The position numbers and the translations under genes are program-made. From the NCBI GenBank assembly GCA_001414345.1, contig LLCB01000058.1, positions 62,001 to 126,000 on the forward strand: a stretch of 64,000 nt of DNA. The letters are read 5' to 3'. This stretch comes from Hymenoscyphus infarciens (lineage: Eukaryota > Ascomycota > Leotiomycetes > Helotiales > Helotiaceae). Shown piece after piece: positions 14,241-25,196 of the stretch. Below the pieces are notes generated by a model, which had not been told where the DNA came from, searched no databases, and was given only the letters and a program-made list of their open reading frames with translations. Each line of letters opens with the position of its first letter. The first letter of the stretch is position 1.

Positions 14241-14424
14241 ATTTAAAATTCCAAAATTCCAAAATTTCAAAATTCCCAATAATTAGATTCCTCCCTACGT
14301 ACCATCTTCCTTATTCATACGCTCTAACCCTTTCCTACGCTCTAACTCTTTCCTACACTCCTTCTACTCGTTCTGTATTCACAACTGAATCTACAACCGT
14401 ATCCACAACTAACTAGACCTCCTA

Positions 14425-14493
14425 AAATCTAGGCCTACCGAAATCTAGGCCTACCGAAATCTAGGCCTACTGAAATTTAGGTCGACTGAAATC
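14425..14493. repeat. 16-bp minisatellite, about 4.3 copies
   Basis: The unit AAATCTAGGCCTACCG starts at 14425, 14441, 14457 and 14473, with a partial fifth copy. Later copies carry mostly C-to-T type changes, which fits RIP or deamination decay. Confidence 0.85.
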
Positions 14494-14514
14494 TTAATAT
14501 ATAAGATGTTACTT

Positions 14515-15270
14515 TATTTTAACGGTAATTAACACCTTTATCTCTTAAATAATCGTAAATACCTAGAATATCCCTTAAATTACTTAAAAAGTATCTACTC
14601 TATCTCTTAAATAATATCTCTTAAAAATAGAGGTATTCTAGTTAGAAAAGAGAGATATTTAAGTTAGTTTATACTTTTTCTCTATAGTAATTAACACTTT
14701 TATCCTCAAAATTTAATTAAAAAGTAACTATTCTATCTCTTAAATAAGACCTCTTAAAAATAAGAGTATTCTAGTTAGAAAAGAGAGATATTTAAGTTAG
14801 TTATTATTTACTATTTTTGCTATATTACACTATTTATTTTTTAGTAAATTAAAGCTAGTATCTTAAGATTATAATCTTTAATATATAGTATCTACTATAA
14901 TATTAAGCCTTAAGAAATCGTCGATGACTTAGTAAGTAATAAAAGCTATAAGCGAAAGAATCGAGAGTATTAGGCTTAACTAAAGCTCTTAAGAGTTAGT
15001 TTACGTAGTTATAAGTAGATAGTATATAAGTAGGTTAATTTACTATATTTGTTAATTTTTACTATATTAGTAGAAGGAAACTAATAAATAGAGAAAAAGT
15101 ATAAACTAACTTAAATATCTCTCTTTTCTAACTAGAATATCTCTATTTTTTAAGAGATATTATTTAAGAGATAGAGTAGTTACTTTTTAAGTTATTTAAG
15201 AGATATTCTAAGTATTTACAATTATTTAGAGGATAAAAGTATTAATTACTATTATTTTAAATATTTATAA
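14515..15270. mobile_element. Decayed inverted-repeat (foldback-like) element
   Basis: A block at about 14521-14685 containing TTAAGAGATA-type motifs and ATTCTAGTTAGAAAAGAGAG returns inverted at about 15085-15262. A second, direct copy of part of the left block lies at about 14687-14803. The interior (14804-15084) is TA-rich without open frames. It is probably a RIP-degraded non-autonomous element. The boundaries are approximate and no target-site duplication was identified. Confidence 0.55.
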
Positions 15271-15554
15271 AAAATACTAATAACTAATACTAAATAAGCT
15301 AACTAATCTTAACTAATAATTAACCTTAACGGTAAATACTATACCGCATCGTATTATACTATACTATACTATATCACATCTTATTATACTATACCGCATT
15401 ACACTACGCCGTTCTAGCCAACCTAGCTAGCCCAGCTAACTCAGCCCAACCTGGCCCAGCGTGGCCTAGCCAACTCAGCCAACCCATCTAGCCTCTCTCT
15501 CTTCATCCACTCCACTTCACTTCACTTTCGGGAATAGAATAGAATATACTTATC

Positions 15555-15632
15555 AAAGTTCAAAGTTCCAAATTCCAAGTTCCAAGTTCCAAGTTCCAAG
15601 TTCCAAGTTCCAAGTTCCAAGTTCCAAGTTCC
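15555..15632. repeat. Heptanucleotide array (AAGTTCC)n
   Basis: About ten near-perfect copies of AAGTTCC, the first ones degenerate. No coding potential. Confidence 0.9.
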
Positions 15633-16228
15633 TTGTAGATTCACACAATTCTTCGGTACCTTTATTTCCTTTCCTTTTCCTTACCTTTTTCATAGCCTTT
15701 CCCTTACCTTTTCATTATAGATATTACATATTCTACCTTATCTCACCTTGTCATTCATTCATTTCTACCTTGCCTTGTCATTTCTTTCTTTCTTCCTTCC
15801 TTTCATTTGGTGAAGAAGTTTTTTTTTAGAAGTTTTTTCGTATGGAGTATGGTTAATTTGTTTATTAGTTGATTTATTGATTTATTGATTTATTATTAAT
15901 TGATTGATTAATTTGTTGATTGATTTAGTAATTGAGTGATTAATTTGTTGGAATCTAGATCGAGATCTATCGGGATAATCAGTGGGAGGGATGAGAGGGA
16001 TTGAATGGGAGGGATGGGATGGGATGGATGCGATATGATGGGATGGAGGGATGGGATTAGATGGGAGGGATGGATGGGATGCGATCCTTCGTATCGTGTA
16101 CGAGGGCAAGGAGGATCGGATCGTATCGTATCGTGCTTTCATGTCGTGCACGAGAGGGATCGTACCAGTAGTTCCCTTCGTAAATCTGGGTTAGGCCGGG
16201 CGGCTTGTAGATCGATTTGGAATTTGGC

Positions 16229-16298
16229 TGGAATCTGGATCTGGGATCTGGAATCTGGAATCTGGAATCTGGAATCTGGAATCTGGAATCTGGAATCT
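16229..16298. repeat. Heptanucleotide array (GGAATCT)n
   Basis: About eight copies of GGAATCT with two variant units at the left edge. It lies just downstream of a GGGATGG-rich purine tract at about 15985-16080. Confidence 0.9.
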
Positions 16299-16682
16299 TG
16301 ATTTTGATTACTTGATTTTCTAGAAGTGGTGGGATTTTTATTTTTATGGCGTTTTATTGGGGGGGGGGGGTTTGCTCCTTTGCGATTTTCGACCCCCTTT
16401 CCCCCCCCCCTTTTTTTCTTTTTTGAGACGAGGGATTTACAGGAAGGAAGGGGAGGGAAGGGGAGTGAAAGCGGCCAATATTCTAATTATTTTTACTGTT
16501 CTAACAATAAGAACCGAGCCTCTCGCTACCAACGAGGAAGCATTTATGTCATTTTTGTGGAGGATTGATATTGATATTAATTACGCTTTATTCGCCTCTC
16601 CTTTGACTTCTCCGGGGTAGTGTGTGTGTGAAATTCCTTCCTAGATTCTTATGATTTTGCCGACGACCGAGATCTATCTATC

Positions 16683-16910
16683 CACCCTGTGGACAGAAGT
16701 ACCCCACGAAGCCTGTAGTGTGGAACAACCAACACAACGTAGAAAAATCGGAAAAACATAAGAAAAACACAAATAGATGCGAGGGATGCTAATTAATGAT
16801 AAGCAAGTCTCTAGCAACCTTTTGATGGGTTGGCGTTGAGATATACACGCTGCGGGTTGGCTTGGCTTGGGGTAGGCCTAATTACTGCCACTTGTTCTGT
16901 CCACAGGGTG
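16683..16910. repeat. Perfect 16-bp inverted repeat, 196-bp spacer
   Basis: CACCCTGTGGACAGAA at 16683-16698 is matched exactly in inverted orientation at 16895-16910. No flanking duplication was recognised. It may be a very small MITE relic or a chance stem. Confidence 0.6.
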
Positions 16911-17711
16911 CCATCACATCATCTCGAAGCGCGTGAGAACCAGAATGGTTTTCGCTTTCTTTCCGTGCCGCGGATATACCTCGACACCCCTAACGTTAAT
17001 CGCTTGTTCCTTGTTCCTTGTCCTAGAGTATTCATTCCTTCCATTGATATCTTGAGAACTGAGGTTGCGCGAGTACGAGGGAGGATTTTTTAATTTAATA
17101 TAAAGGCGTTGGAGGTTCCGTGTTTTACTAGATCGGGGGAGGTTAGACGAAAATGCTTTTAAGGTTTAGCTTTACAGTTGTTGGAAATGATGTATTAGTG
17201 AGTGATTCCTGTTTTCCAATCCGCTAGCCTCCAAGCACTTACAGACCGCTCAACGAGCGATCAAGCTTAACAACCCCATGCGGACTAGTTATCTCGAGGT
17301 GGGGTGCTTGGTAGACCTGAAAGTTTCTGTCCCAACATTCGCAACAGCTTCCACACTTAAGGTTAAACTTGTTCGGTCGCAGGAACTCACTTCGACGGTA
17401 ACGTATTATCTGACAGTAATTTAGGTTTTATTCTTCTATAAGTTTTCAACCTAGAAAATAGTATAAAAACAAACTCTTTTTCTCTAGAACAAAGAATTCT
17501 TCCCAAGTTATGTTTTTTTTCGTGTTCTTGCAAAATGGATAAGTAATAAAGAGTAGGTAGAGCGTCCCGTATATATCAAAAGCCGGAATCGACTAAAGCG
17601 TAAATCGCAAAGCGTAAATCGTAAATCGCGAATTATAGAAGTTAAGTATTTATAGCTAGATTAACTAAAGCCTCTAAGGGATATAGCAAATCTTAGACTA
17701 TATTATCCTAT

Positions 17712-17775
17712 TCTCTTACTCTCTTACTCTCTTACTCTCTTACTCTCTTACTCTCTTACTCTCTTACTCTCTTAT
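17712..17775. repeat. Hexanucleotide array (CTCTTA)n
   Basis: Around ten copies of CTCTTA. About 35 bp downstream the complementary sense (AGAGTA/AGAAGA-rich, about 17803-17855) appears, so the two tracts could pair into a long imperfect hairpin. Confidence 0.85.
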
Positions 17776-20673
17776 TCTATTCTTCTATATATTATATATA
17801 CTAAGAGAGTGTAGAAGAGAGTAGAAGAAGAATAAGAGTAAGGTAAGAGAGTAGGCAAACAATCCCCCCCTCTTCCCCTCTTCTCCTCTTCCCTTCTTTC
17901 TCTTTCTTCTCTCTTATTTATCTAAAAACAATAGGAAGAATATAATATAAGAGTTAGGTAATAGAGAGTAAGGATGCGATAGCGAGAAGGCGATATTACT
18001 ACTTTATATATAATACTCGTTCTCTCTCCCTATCCTCTAATTAATTGCTATAGACAGTCTTAATATAGAGAGAGGGGGAGAGAGCTTAAATTAAAAAAAT
18101 ATTATATTTTATACTTATAAAAAGTAACACTTTGCGATTTAGTCGTTTCCGACTTTTGGTATATACGGGATGCCGTAGTAGAAGATCCAGTTACTGAAAT
18201 ATGAAGCTTACCTATTAGTCGAATCCCTGGCTTTATTTTTAGGTAGAGGGATAACCTGCTATAGTACCTGTAGCTTGATGACGATTTTGTTAGGTTCTTA
18301 CTAACACTGAGAGCTTGAGTCTTTTGAATCATCAAGTTACAGGATCAACCGCCAATCCCTGGATTTGAAATTAATGATACGGCGATATAGTCGGTCTGGG
18401 AAAAAACAAGATGATTTAAATATGAGTTTATGTCTTTCTCTTAGCCCTTGCTGCTCACTTATACCTCAAATGATCTATCGATTTTAGGTCTTAGCTCGAT
18501 TGACATAGTTTTTGTTAGGGTTTTCGAGGGTATAATTGGATATATGGGTATCTCTAGGATGTGTGGGTACCGTTGTTGAGTTTACGAGCGAACGAGTGAG
18601 GTAGTATGAAAGTTCTTGATTTGGCAAATAGATAATCTTTGGAGAAGGTAATTTTTTTTCCCTTTCCCATTCGTTTTCTTTACCTCACCTTACTTCGCCC
18701 CATGAATGCAGTGGGAAAAGAGTCGGATTTGGGTCCATCTATACGTTAACGCTATTGTATAGAACCTGAAAAGTTAGGTTTAAAAGCCTATACCTCCCAT
18801 TATACCGGCAGTGGATAAAAGGATGATGGCTTGGTTTAGTTTCCATTGAGGTACTTTGCCGTTCTTAGTTTTAGTAGAGCCTGGTAATTGAGTGTTGTGT
18901 GTTGCATTCGTGGAGACCGGCGAGTAGAGAGTCGCACATTCGCGTTTCTAACCATGTTTCTCATATTCTGAACCTAGTCAGAGGAGCAATCCTATAATCA
19001 AAAAAAGGTTCTCCACGATAGGAACAAAAATACTGCTGGGTAAAGCATTATCTGTGGGCATCCGTGGTACTTTTCGCGAGCCTCACGAGCTAAAGGCCCA
19101 GTTTGACAATAGACTATAATTCTTGAACTCTTATTTTACACTAAGCGATCTCAAAAGTAATTAAGCAAGGGTCGAATCAACCTAAGAATCTTGTTAACAG
19201 TGCTACGTTGTTAAGTCGTTGTTAAGTTAACCCCCGCGATTCGTTTTCAGAGACGATAAATCGTATATATGGGAGGGCGAGGGGTGGGGGGTTATACTCC
19301 GAGGTGGTCGGGGTCATTCCTTCCCTTCTCGGTCGCCTTCCCTCGTCATAGGAGTACGTGAAGTCAACAAGATGGTTCCCGTGGACGAGTCAAGGTCAAG
19401 CCAAGGGAAGGAACAATCTTAAACCCTCGACCTACGACTTCACGACAAGCTCAACACCCACGAGCGAGCCCGTCGTCCCGCGATCACTTCAGTACTTGAG
19501 GTCACTCTTTCCCTCTTGCCTCCCAAGTCGAGGCCTGATCTGCTTCTGCGACGGAAGTGCCTGCTTGGTCAACAAGACACTGAGACAAGCCTTGGAGCCA
19601 ACTGACGAATTGGTTTTTTCAAAGCGAAACGTGAGCTTCTACACCAACCCTTCAACTTGCCTTCTCACATGCTCTTGGTGCAGTTGCTATCATCAGTACT
19701 TATTTATCTGAACCTTACGGCATATTTTGGGTTCCCAATGCAGCCCTGCGTTTGGCGTAGTGCACCGCTTGGAGCGCAATTAATTACCTAGAAAAAAAAT
19801 CAACAACGGCGACTCCAACACACAAGCCCCCAAAAACTGTCCAAAAAACAACAAAAGATCAACCAACCCGAAGGTTAAGATTCAAAATATAGAAGCCCTC
19901 CAGCCGTCACTGGAGCTTATTGCAATTAGAGTGTATTCAGTATACGCTAGTTCGTTGAACATCAATGCACAGCACCTCTCGTAATGTGTGCCCAACCTCC
20001 ATTTTCCCACTAGCTTAGTTCATTGGAACCTCATGAATTAGGGGGGGGGTTAGGGGAGTGAATTTGTAGGGTGGTGAGGACGAATGAGAGTTGTGAAATG
20101 ATCGAAATGGCGAGAATTTTTAGACTAAACCAATGGTGTCATTACAAAAGCGAGCCATGCTTTCTTGAAAAGCGTTCTCAAGTTCTTCTAAAGAGTCCAC
20201 CATTCCCGAAAACATGAGATGAAAATCATAGCAGGAGGACGCGCTTCTTAGTATAGCTTGTAATGGACCTTGAAAGCAGCATTAAATACTACAGGTCCAT
20301 GTCAACCTACCTAGCACTCGTTGGTCCGTTTTGCACGGGTCAGTCCAGAAAATTGTTCCAAGGAATTAGAATAATTCGGATTCCCCTCTTCAGATTCAGA
20401 GGGCGCGAAAATAAGATCTTCCAATAGGAAAGTGTGTTATTATAATAAAATATGAAAGGACTTTAACCGGGTTAAACTACTAAGAAAACAAGGGTACAAG
20501 TTCTACTCAACTCTTTCTATACTTGCACTAACGAAAAGGAACAACAGGCGACACCGAGATATTTCGTGTACTTCGAACCTAGTGAAAATGTAGAAGGAAG
20601 GCTTTTCATTTCACTCTTCATGACTTGTTCCTTCAATTACTTTTCCCAAACCGGCCATCCACTTCTTTAATTT

Positions 20674-21435
20674 TCAACGTGCGAACGGGGACTTTGAAGT
20701 CAAGGGTAGTGATGGGGTAGCTGTGGTCACAGATGAAGAGTTTTGCTGAACTCCAATGCAAACTTCGGAGTCGGGAATTAAAGCCTTACAATTCCCCGAA
20801 CCAGGGCTCCCAACAGATGGCTTCCAGGCGAAGAAATCGGATTCTTTCAGATCTTGGGTATCGATAATTGACCAACAGGTGTCGGTTCTAAGCGTGTAAT
20901 TGTTAGACATGCTTACAATTGATGTGGGTAAGGCGGAGGAAGACTTACGAAGACACATGCCAAACCTGATGCAAATTGGGGCTATTCTAGACTGCTGTGG
21001 GGTACCGGTTGAGAACGTCGACGTGATGAGGGGCGAGGTGCGGGTTGTTGGTATGCCAGGAACTGACACGCAGTAGTTGACGTTTGGGTGTATTCATGTA
21101 ACATGATGTACCGTTATTTTCGCACAATTGCCCCCAACAACTGGGTTCCACGTAATAAAACCATCGGTGGAGAAGGTACCAAATATAGTAGAGATATCGC
21201 CCACTTCACTTAAATACCAAGTTAGACAAATTAAAACCGTCCCAGGGGCGACAGAGCTTGAGACCGCTGTTACAGTTGGACGAGCTGTTGGTCCAAAATT
21301 GGCGACACAGTAATAATATCCGACAAATAAAGACAGGCAGGCTGTTCCGACGGCAGGATTCCAGGCGTAGAATTGTTGCTCAGTGATGAAGGGATGTGAT
21401 GAAGGAGTATTTAGCAAGAATTTTGGCACATGCAT
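20674..21435 (-). pseudogene. Broken LysM-domain gene
   Basis: One minus-strand frame carries at least three LysM-like halves, recognised by WNPAVG, WNPVVGGNC and WKPSVG-type motifs, each followed by a YCV-like or VCIG-like end. Fungal LysM proteins of this kind are secreted and bind chitin. Visible lesions: an in-frame TGA at 21094-21096 inside the second module; a 13-bp insertion or duplication near 21385-21410 (CTTCATCAC occurs twice) that breaks the first module's frame; loss of the usual Cys after GD in the second module; and a phase mismatch around a GTAAGT...CTAAC...TAG intron-like segment at about 20895-20955. No intact signal peptide exon is seen upstream. An unusual exon structure could rescue part of this, but several independent defects make a pseudogene likelier. 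Confidence 0.65.
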
Positions 21436-21591
21436 CTCCCTGCGAGGATGATTTTGTTAGATTGGAGTGATGTGTATAAGTGTATAGGTGGAGTAGTGAA
21501 CTTATGGTCACGGCGAGGTAAAATCCTTAGCAACCAGATCTTAGAATGCTAACTTTGGTCATCATAGTCCGATATAATCAAAACCTGTATA

Positions 21592-23700
21592 GTGTTTCCA
21601 CGATTCCGGGGGACGGAGAGTGAGCAAGAGGACGAGTGTAAGGCACTCATTGCGAAAGCACAATTCAACATGGATACTTTCTTAGGCGGGAACATCAAAA
21701 ATGTTCTGAGAGCACTCAACGATAAAATGAACACCGGAGGCCTCGTAGTATATAATTTGTATAGCGAATTCTTCAGCGAGGAAACTGAGGAATGTGCTAC
21801 AGACCAGGTAATGATTTGGCAACAGTTTCAACCCCCCAATCCTCTGCAGATAGTACTAAAAAATAAAAGGACTAGGCTTTCCCCAAGATGTTGGCCAAAT
21901 TTTCCCTGAAGCTCACTGTTGCACGCCGAAAGAGATACAACGAACTTGTTAGAAGCACGAATGCGGTGATTCGAAAGGCTGTTGATGAGATTAGTAAAGA
22001 TCCTTCTATTCGATATAAAATTGAGACCTCAGACTGGGGTGATGTGCGTGTTCTCCGAATCCCCCCTCCCCCCCTTTCAGGTCTTTTCAGGAGGTTGAAC
22101 ACTTTGTTTCCCCTCATTCTCCTGGGAAATTGAATTACTGACTCCGAGTTCCTCCATAGTGGCCAAAGGACGGCATCGTTGAACTGATGGTAAGTTTCAA
22201 GACTAATCAAACTTTCAATCCACAACCCTGAATATCCTAAGAAACACCAAACCTGGCGCAACAGGCCATTACCCAGACGAAGTAACACCAGACCTCCAGT
22301 TTTTCAAGCCCAGCACGTCGAAATACTTTGGCCACACAGAATTGAAACGAAGTATGGCACCAGAGCGCGAAGAAAATATTCTCAAACAGCATAAACGGGT
22401 AGAGCAAATTCTGTACACGGCATAGCCCGAGAGCCTTTTGTATCGAAGCCCTGATCCTCGAGCAGTCGCCAAGTCACTTCTAGACCTAAGAGCTCCTGTT
22501 CCTCCAGGTTGTCCTGGCGATGGAGGTAGTATACTTGGCGACCACGTCCCCGATAAAATGGGCCGATATTTCCATCCCAACGAGAAATTCCATGAGACGA
22601 TAGCAAGCTTTCGCATTGGCGACACTGATCGGCATGCGTGCTTACCAGCTCGGTAAGCCAGTTTCTCGGAACAGCTTTTTCTTATTCTTCCTATTCTTGC
22701 TTTTTTTTTCGGGGCGAGAAACACTTCTTGTCTGCCTGAGACCAGTTTAATTGCCCTTCAATATTTCCCAAAGAAGTAAACTAACACCCCAAATAGGAGT
22801 TCCGAACCCATTTTGCAGTGCAAAAAAGGTTGAGTTCAGATGTTGGAGCAAAGAAGGCAGAACAGCTTACGTCAACTCTGACCAACTGCACAAGAGTGTC
22901 ATAAAGTTTTGCGACTCAGTCCCCCCCCAACGGAGCTGTTTGGAGATGGGAGGCGAAATACTTGAAAGGTACGGACCCAGTCTCTCCACGTAAAGTGCCG
23001 TTGGTAGAGCCTAGAGCTGAGACATTCTTTCAAAACTTCTATACCGACCCTACAGAGTCTTCCGCTTTCTACTTCTCAAACATCCCAGAAGAAGTATATC
23101 GATTCTAAGATTCTGTAGGTACAACCGACGAGCATACAATGGTTTTACAACTTTCGAGCCAAGCATCCATATTCGATAAGAATCAATGTCTCGAGTCTTT
23201 GCAGCAGCTTATTGATGGTTGTGATGGGAACAATCCAAATAATTGGAAGCTGGGCGGACGACAGGTCATCGGCGAATACACGTACGAGGTCAATCCAGAG
23301 AGAACAAATCGACCTTTTCCTCCAAGACAGATGGTTATTGCGACGGTCGTTACAGATTCTATTTTTCGAGTTACACGTTTAGGGGCTCCGGGTGGAGTAC
23401 TTGGGATTATGGACAAGATACGCTCTTACCTAAAACAAAGCATGCCTGGGTGAGTGGACACCAGGAGGGATATTTCTCCAGCGAAGAGAATATGCTCCTG
23501 CCCAAGACAATGTTCCGTAACCCATTTCAGAGAAAGCAGCTGACTCTGGGATATTAGGCCTGGGCGTGACCGCTTGGATGCCCCTGACGGAGAAGGTAAC
23601 GAATGGGAGGCTACCTTTAATTCGCCTGTCTTCGTGAATGCGAGGTGCTTTCAAAATAACAAAGTTGCATTTGAAGTTGGAGGATTTACTCATCGGTGTC
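21592..23700 (+). pseudogene. Degraded secreted SGNH/GDSL-hydrolase-type gene, 5' part missing
   Basis: Successive frames match, from memory, a family of large fungal secreted SGNH hydrolases: a middle segment at 21592-21807, a helical LTVARRKRYNELV segment at about 21900, a catalytic-His-type block FHPNEKFHETIASF at about 22570-22610, a Cys-rich segment at about 22800-22930, an IDGCDGNNPNNWKLGG segment at about 23210-23260, GSGWSTWDYGQDTLLP at about 23387-23434 and a terminal ARCFQNNKV segment at about 23640. These lie in different frames with in-frame stops (TAG at about 22422, TAA at about 23106) and a frameshift at about 23310-23350. The N-terminal half that should hold the GDS nucleophile is absent; the minus-strand LysM remnant occupies that position. 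It is non-functional as it stands. Confidence 0.65.
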
Positions 23701-25196
23701 ATGAAAAGATCCGTGAGCGAACACTTTCTCCTCTGCTGCTGGAAGGTCAACCCTTGGGAGGCTTGCTGGAGGTCTGGTTAGCAGTATTCAGATTGTGCGG
23801 GAGATGAAGAGTATTCATTACATGATCTAAATAGAGTATAGAGACCAGCGACATGATTAAATCTAACTTCCAAGTTATAATTTCAGATATCCAGTCGATC
23901 AGAAGGGCAATTTCTGGGTGCGATTGATGAAGGTAGCAGCTAAGTGCCCGCGGGGGCTTGGCCTTTCTTATCTGCTTCTGCCCGTCATGTACCCTGGTCT
24001 CAGTTTCGGGCCGGAGAAGTAGTCTATTGCCGTGTGTGGGTTGGTGGGTTAGCGGGTTGGTGAAGCCGTCGATTACAATGTAGCTTTGCTATGGCGTTTG
24101 TATTGCCTAATGCCCATCAAAGTGGTTGAGTGGAAGACTTGCTGGAGGTAGGTACTGTAGAAAGAGAAGTCAGGAGGCAACCAAACAAACCCAAATACCC
24201 AGCACGTGATTCAGAAGGCGAAGGGGCGAGTACGTACCTGAGGGAGGGCGCAGGTTCAGGATGTCAGAATGACGATGGTAGAGACCGAGCGAGCGATAAA
24301 GTATAGTAGTGCCAAGACAGTGCGGAGACCGCTGGAAGTCTGTCTTCCGCTCGCCAAAGAGGTCCCGCCGCTACTTGAGTACACGGCACGGCAGCACCAG
24401 GCCTTCACACTACTGTAGACGCTCAAGTGCCGATCCACCCCGCCTCAGATTTGAACCTATCTACCCGCATCTTCTACTCAAGTGGGTTTACGTCGTCTCA
24501 TAGCCGTCTCGGGAGGGGGGTTGAAGGGGCGAGGCGAGGAACGTCAGAGTGAGCAGTAACTCTTTCTAGGCCTGGGCCTATAACCTAAATTGGAGCTGCG
24601 TTCTGCGTTGCACAAACAGTTGAACGTCAACCACATGCTCAAAGGCTCCCTACCAGTATCCTCTTCAACCGCCATTGGAAGAAATAAAATGGGGTTGCAG
24701 ATCTATCTTGAAACCTCTGAAAGCTGTGCCTTTCATTTTCCACAGGACGGAAGGCTTCTCCGTGCTCCGCACCCTGAACGGCTTTATCTTAGTTCTCAAG
24801 AGTCGATGGCACGATGCTGATATATAGTGTAGATACCCCTCGCGCTCCCCGGGTTGCTGGCTCAGGTTGAATGTCTCTTTCTAGGGAGACTTACCCACCA
24901 AAGACGCTTGCCACCAACGAGTACAAGCTCGTATCCGAGATTATTTAGGAGGCAATTTACAACCCGTGAACACCTGTTCCAGTACCCTGCGACCAAGAAC
25001 CTGATAGTGGTATATCTACGCTGTCCATCAAGAGTGAGTTTATCAGATACGTTTGCTTGTCTGCTCGATAGCAAAGTTCGTCTAAATAGGGGGGCTAATA
25101 TCATTGAGAATATGGACCCGTAGAAACCCCGATGAACCTCTACCTTCTCACTCAGCACAACTTAATACAATCAAGTACCAACGTATACCACCCGAA
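23701..25196. other. No recognisable gene
   Basis: Nothing convincing is visible on either strand. A stretch near 24449 resembles a tRNA B-box in reverse but gives no cloverleaf. The last 100 bp are the leader of the deacetylase gene. Confidence 0.55.

Larger units (their letters stand above)
13196..20673. other. Repeat-rich AT-biased intergenic region
   Basis: There is no supportable gene in 7.5 kb. It holds microsatellites, minisatellites and a decayed inverted-repeat element (listed separately). Long frames at 13809-14416 translate only CT-repeat DNA into Ser/Leu runs and were rejected. A 117-codon frame at 19358 has no recognisable motif. Confidence 0.6.

Noticed and set aside
13809..14416. 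Three overlapping long plus-strand frames
   Set aside because: They translate CT and ATTCA repeats into Ser/Leu/Thr and Asn/Ser/Ile runs in all three frames; this is repeat DNA, not coding.
16640..17330. 5S rRNA or tRNA gene in the moderately GC-rich interval
   Set aside because: No internal control regions or consensus 5S segments were found on either strand.
19358..19711. 117-codon frame with some cysteines
   Set aside because: No signal peptide and no recognisable pattern; stands alone in repeat-rich DNA.
24405..24500. Possible tRNA (GGTTCAAATC-like B-box on the minus strand)
   Set aside because: The T-stem does not pair and no acceptor or anticodon stem can be drawn.
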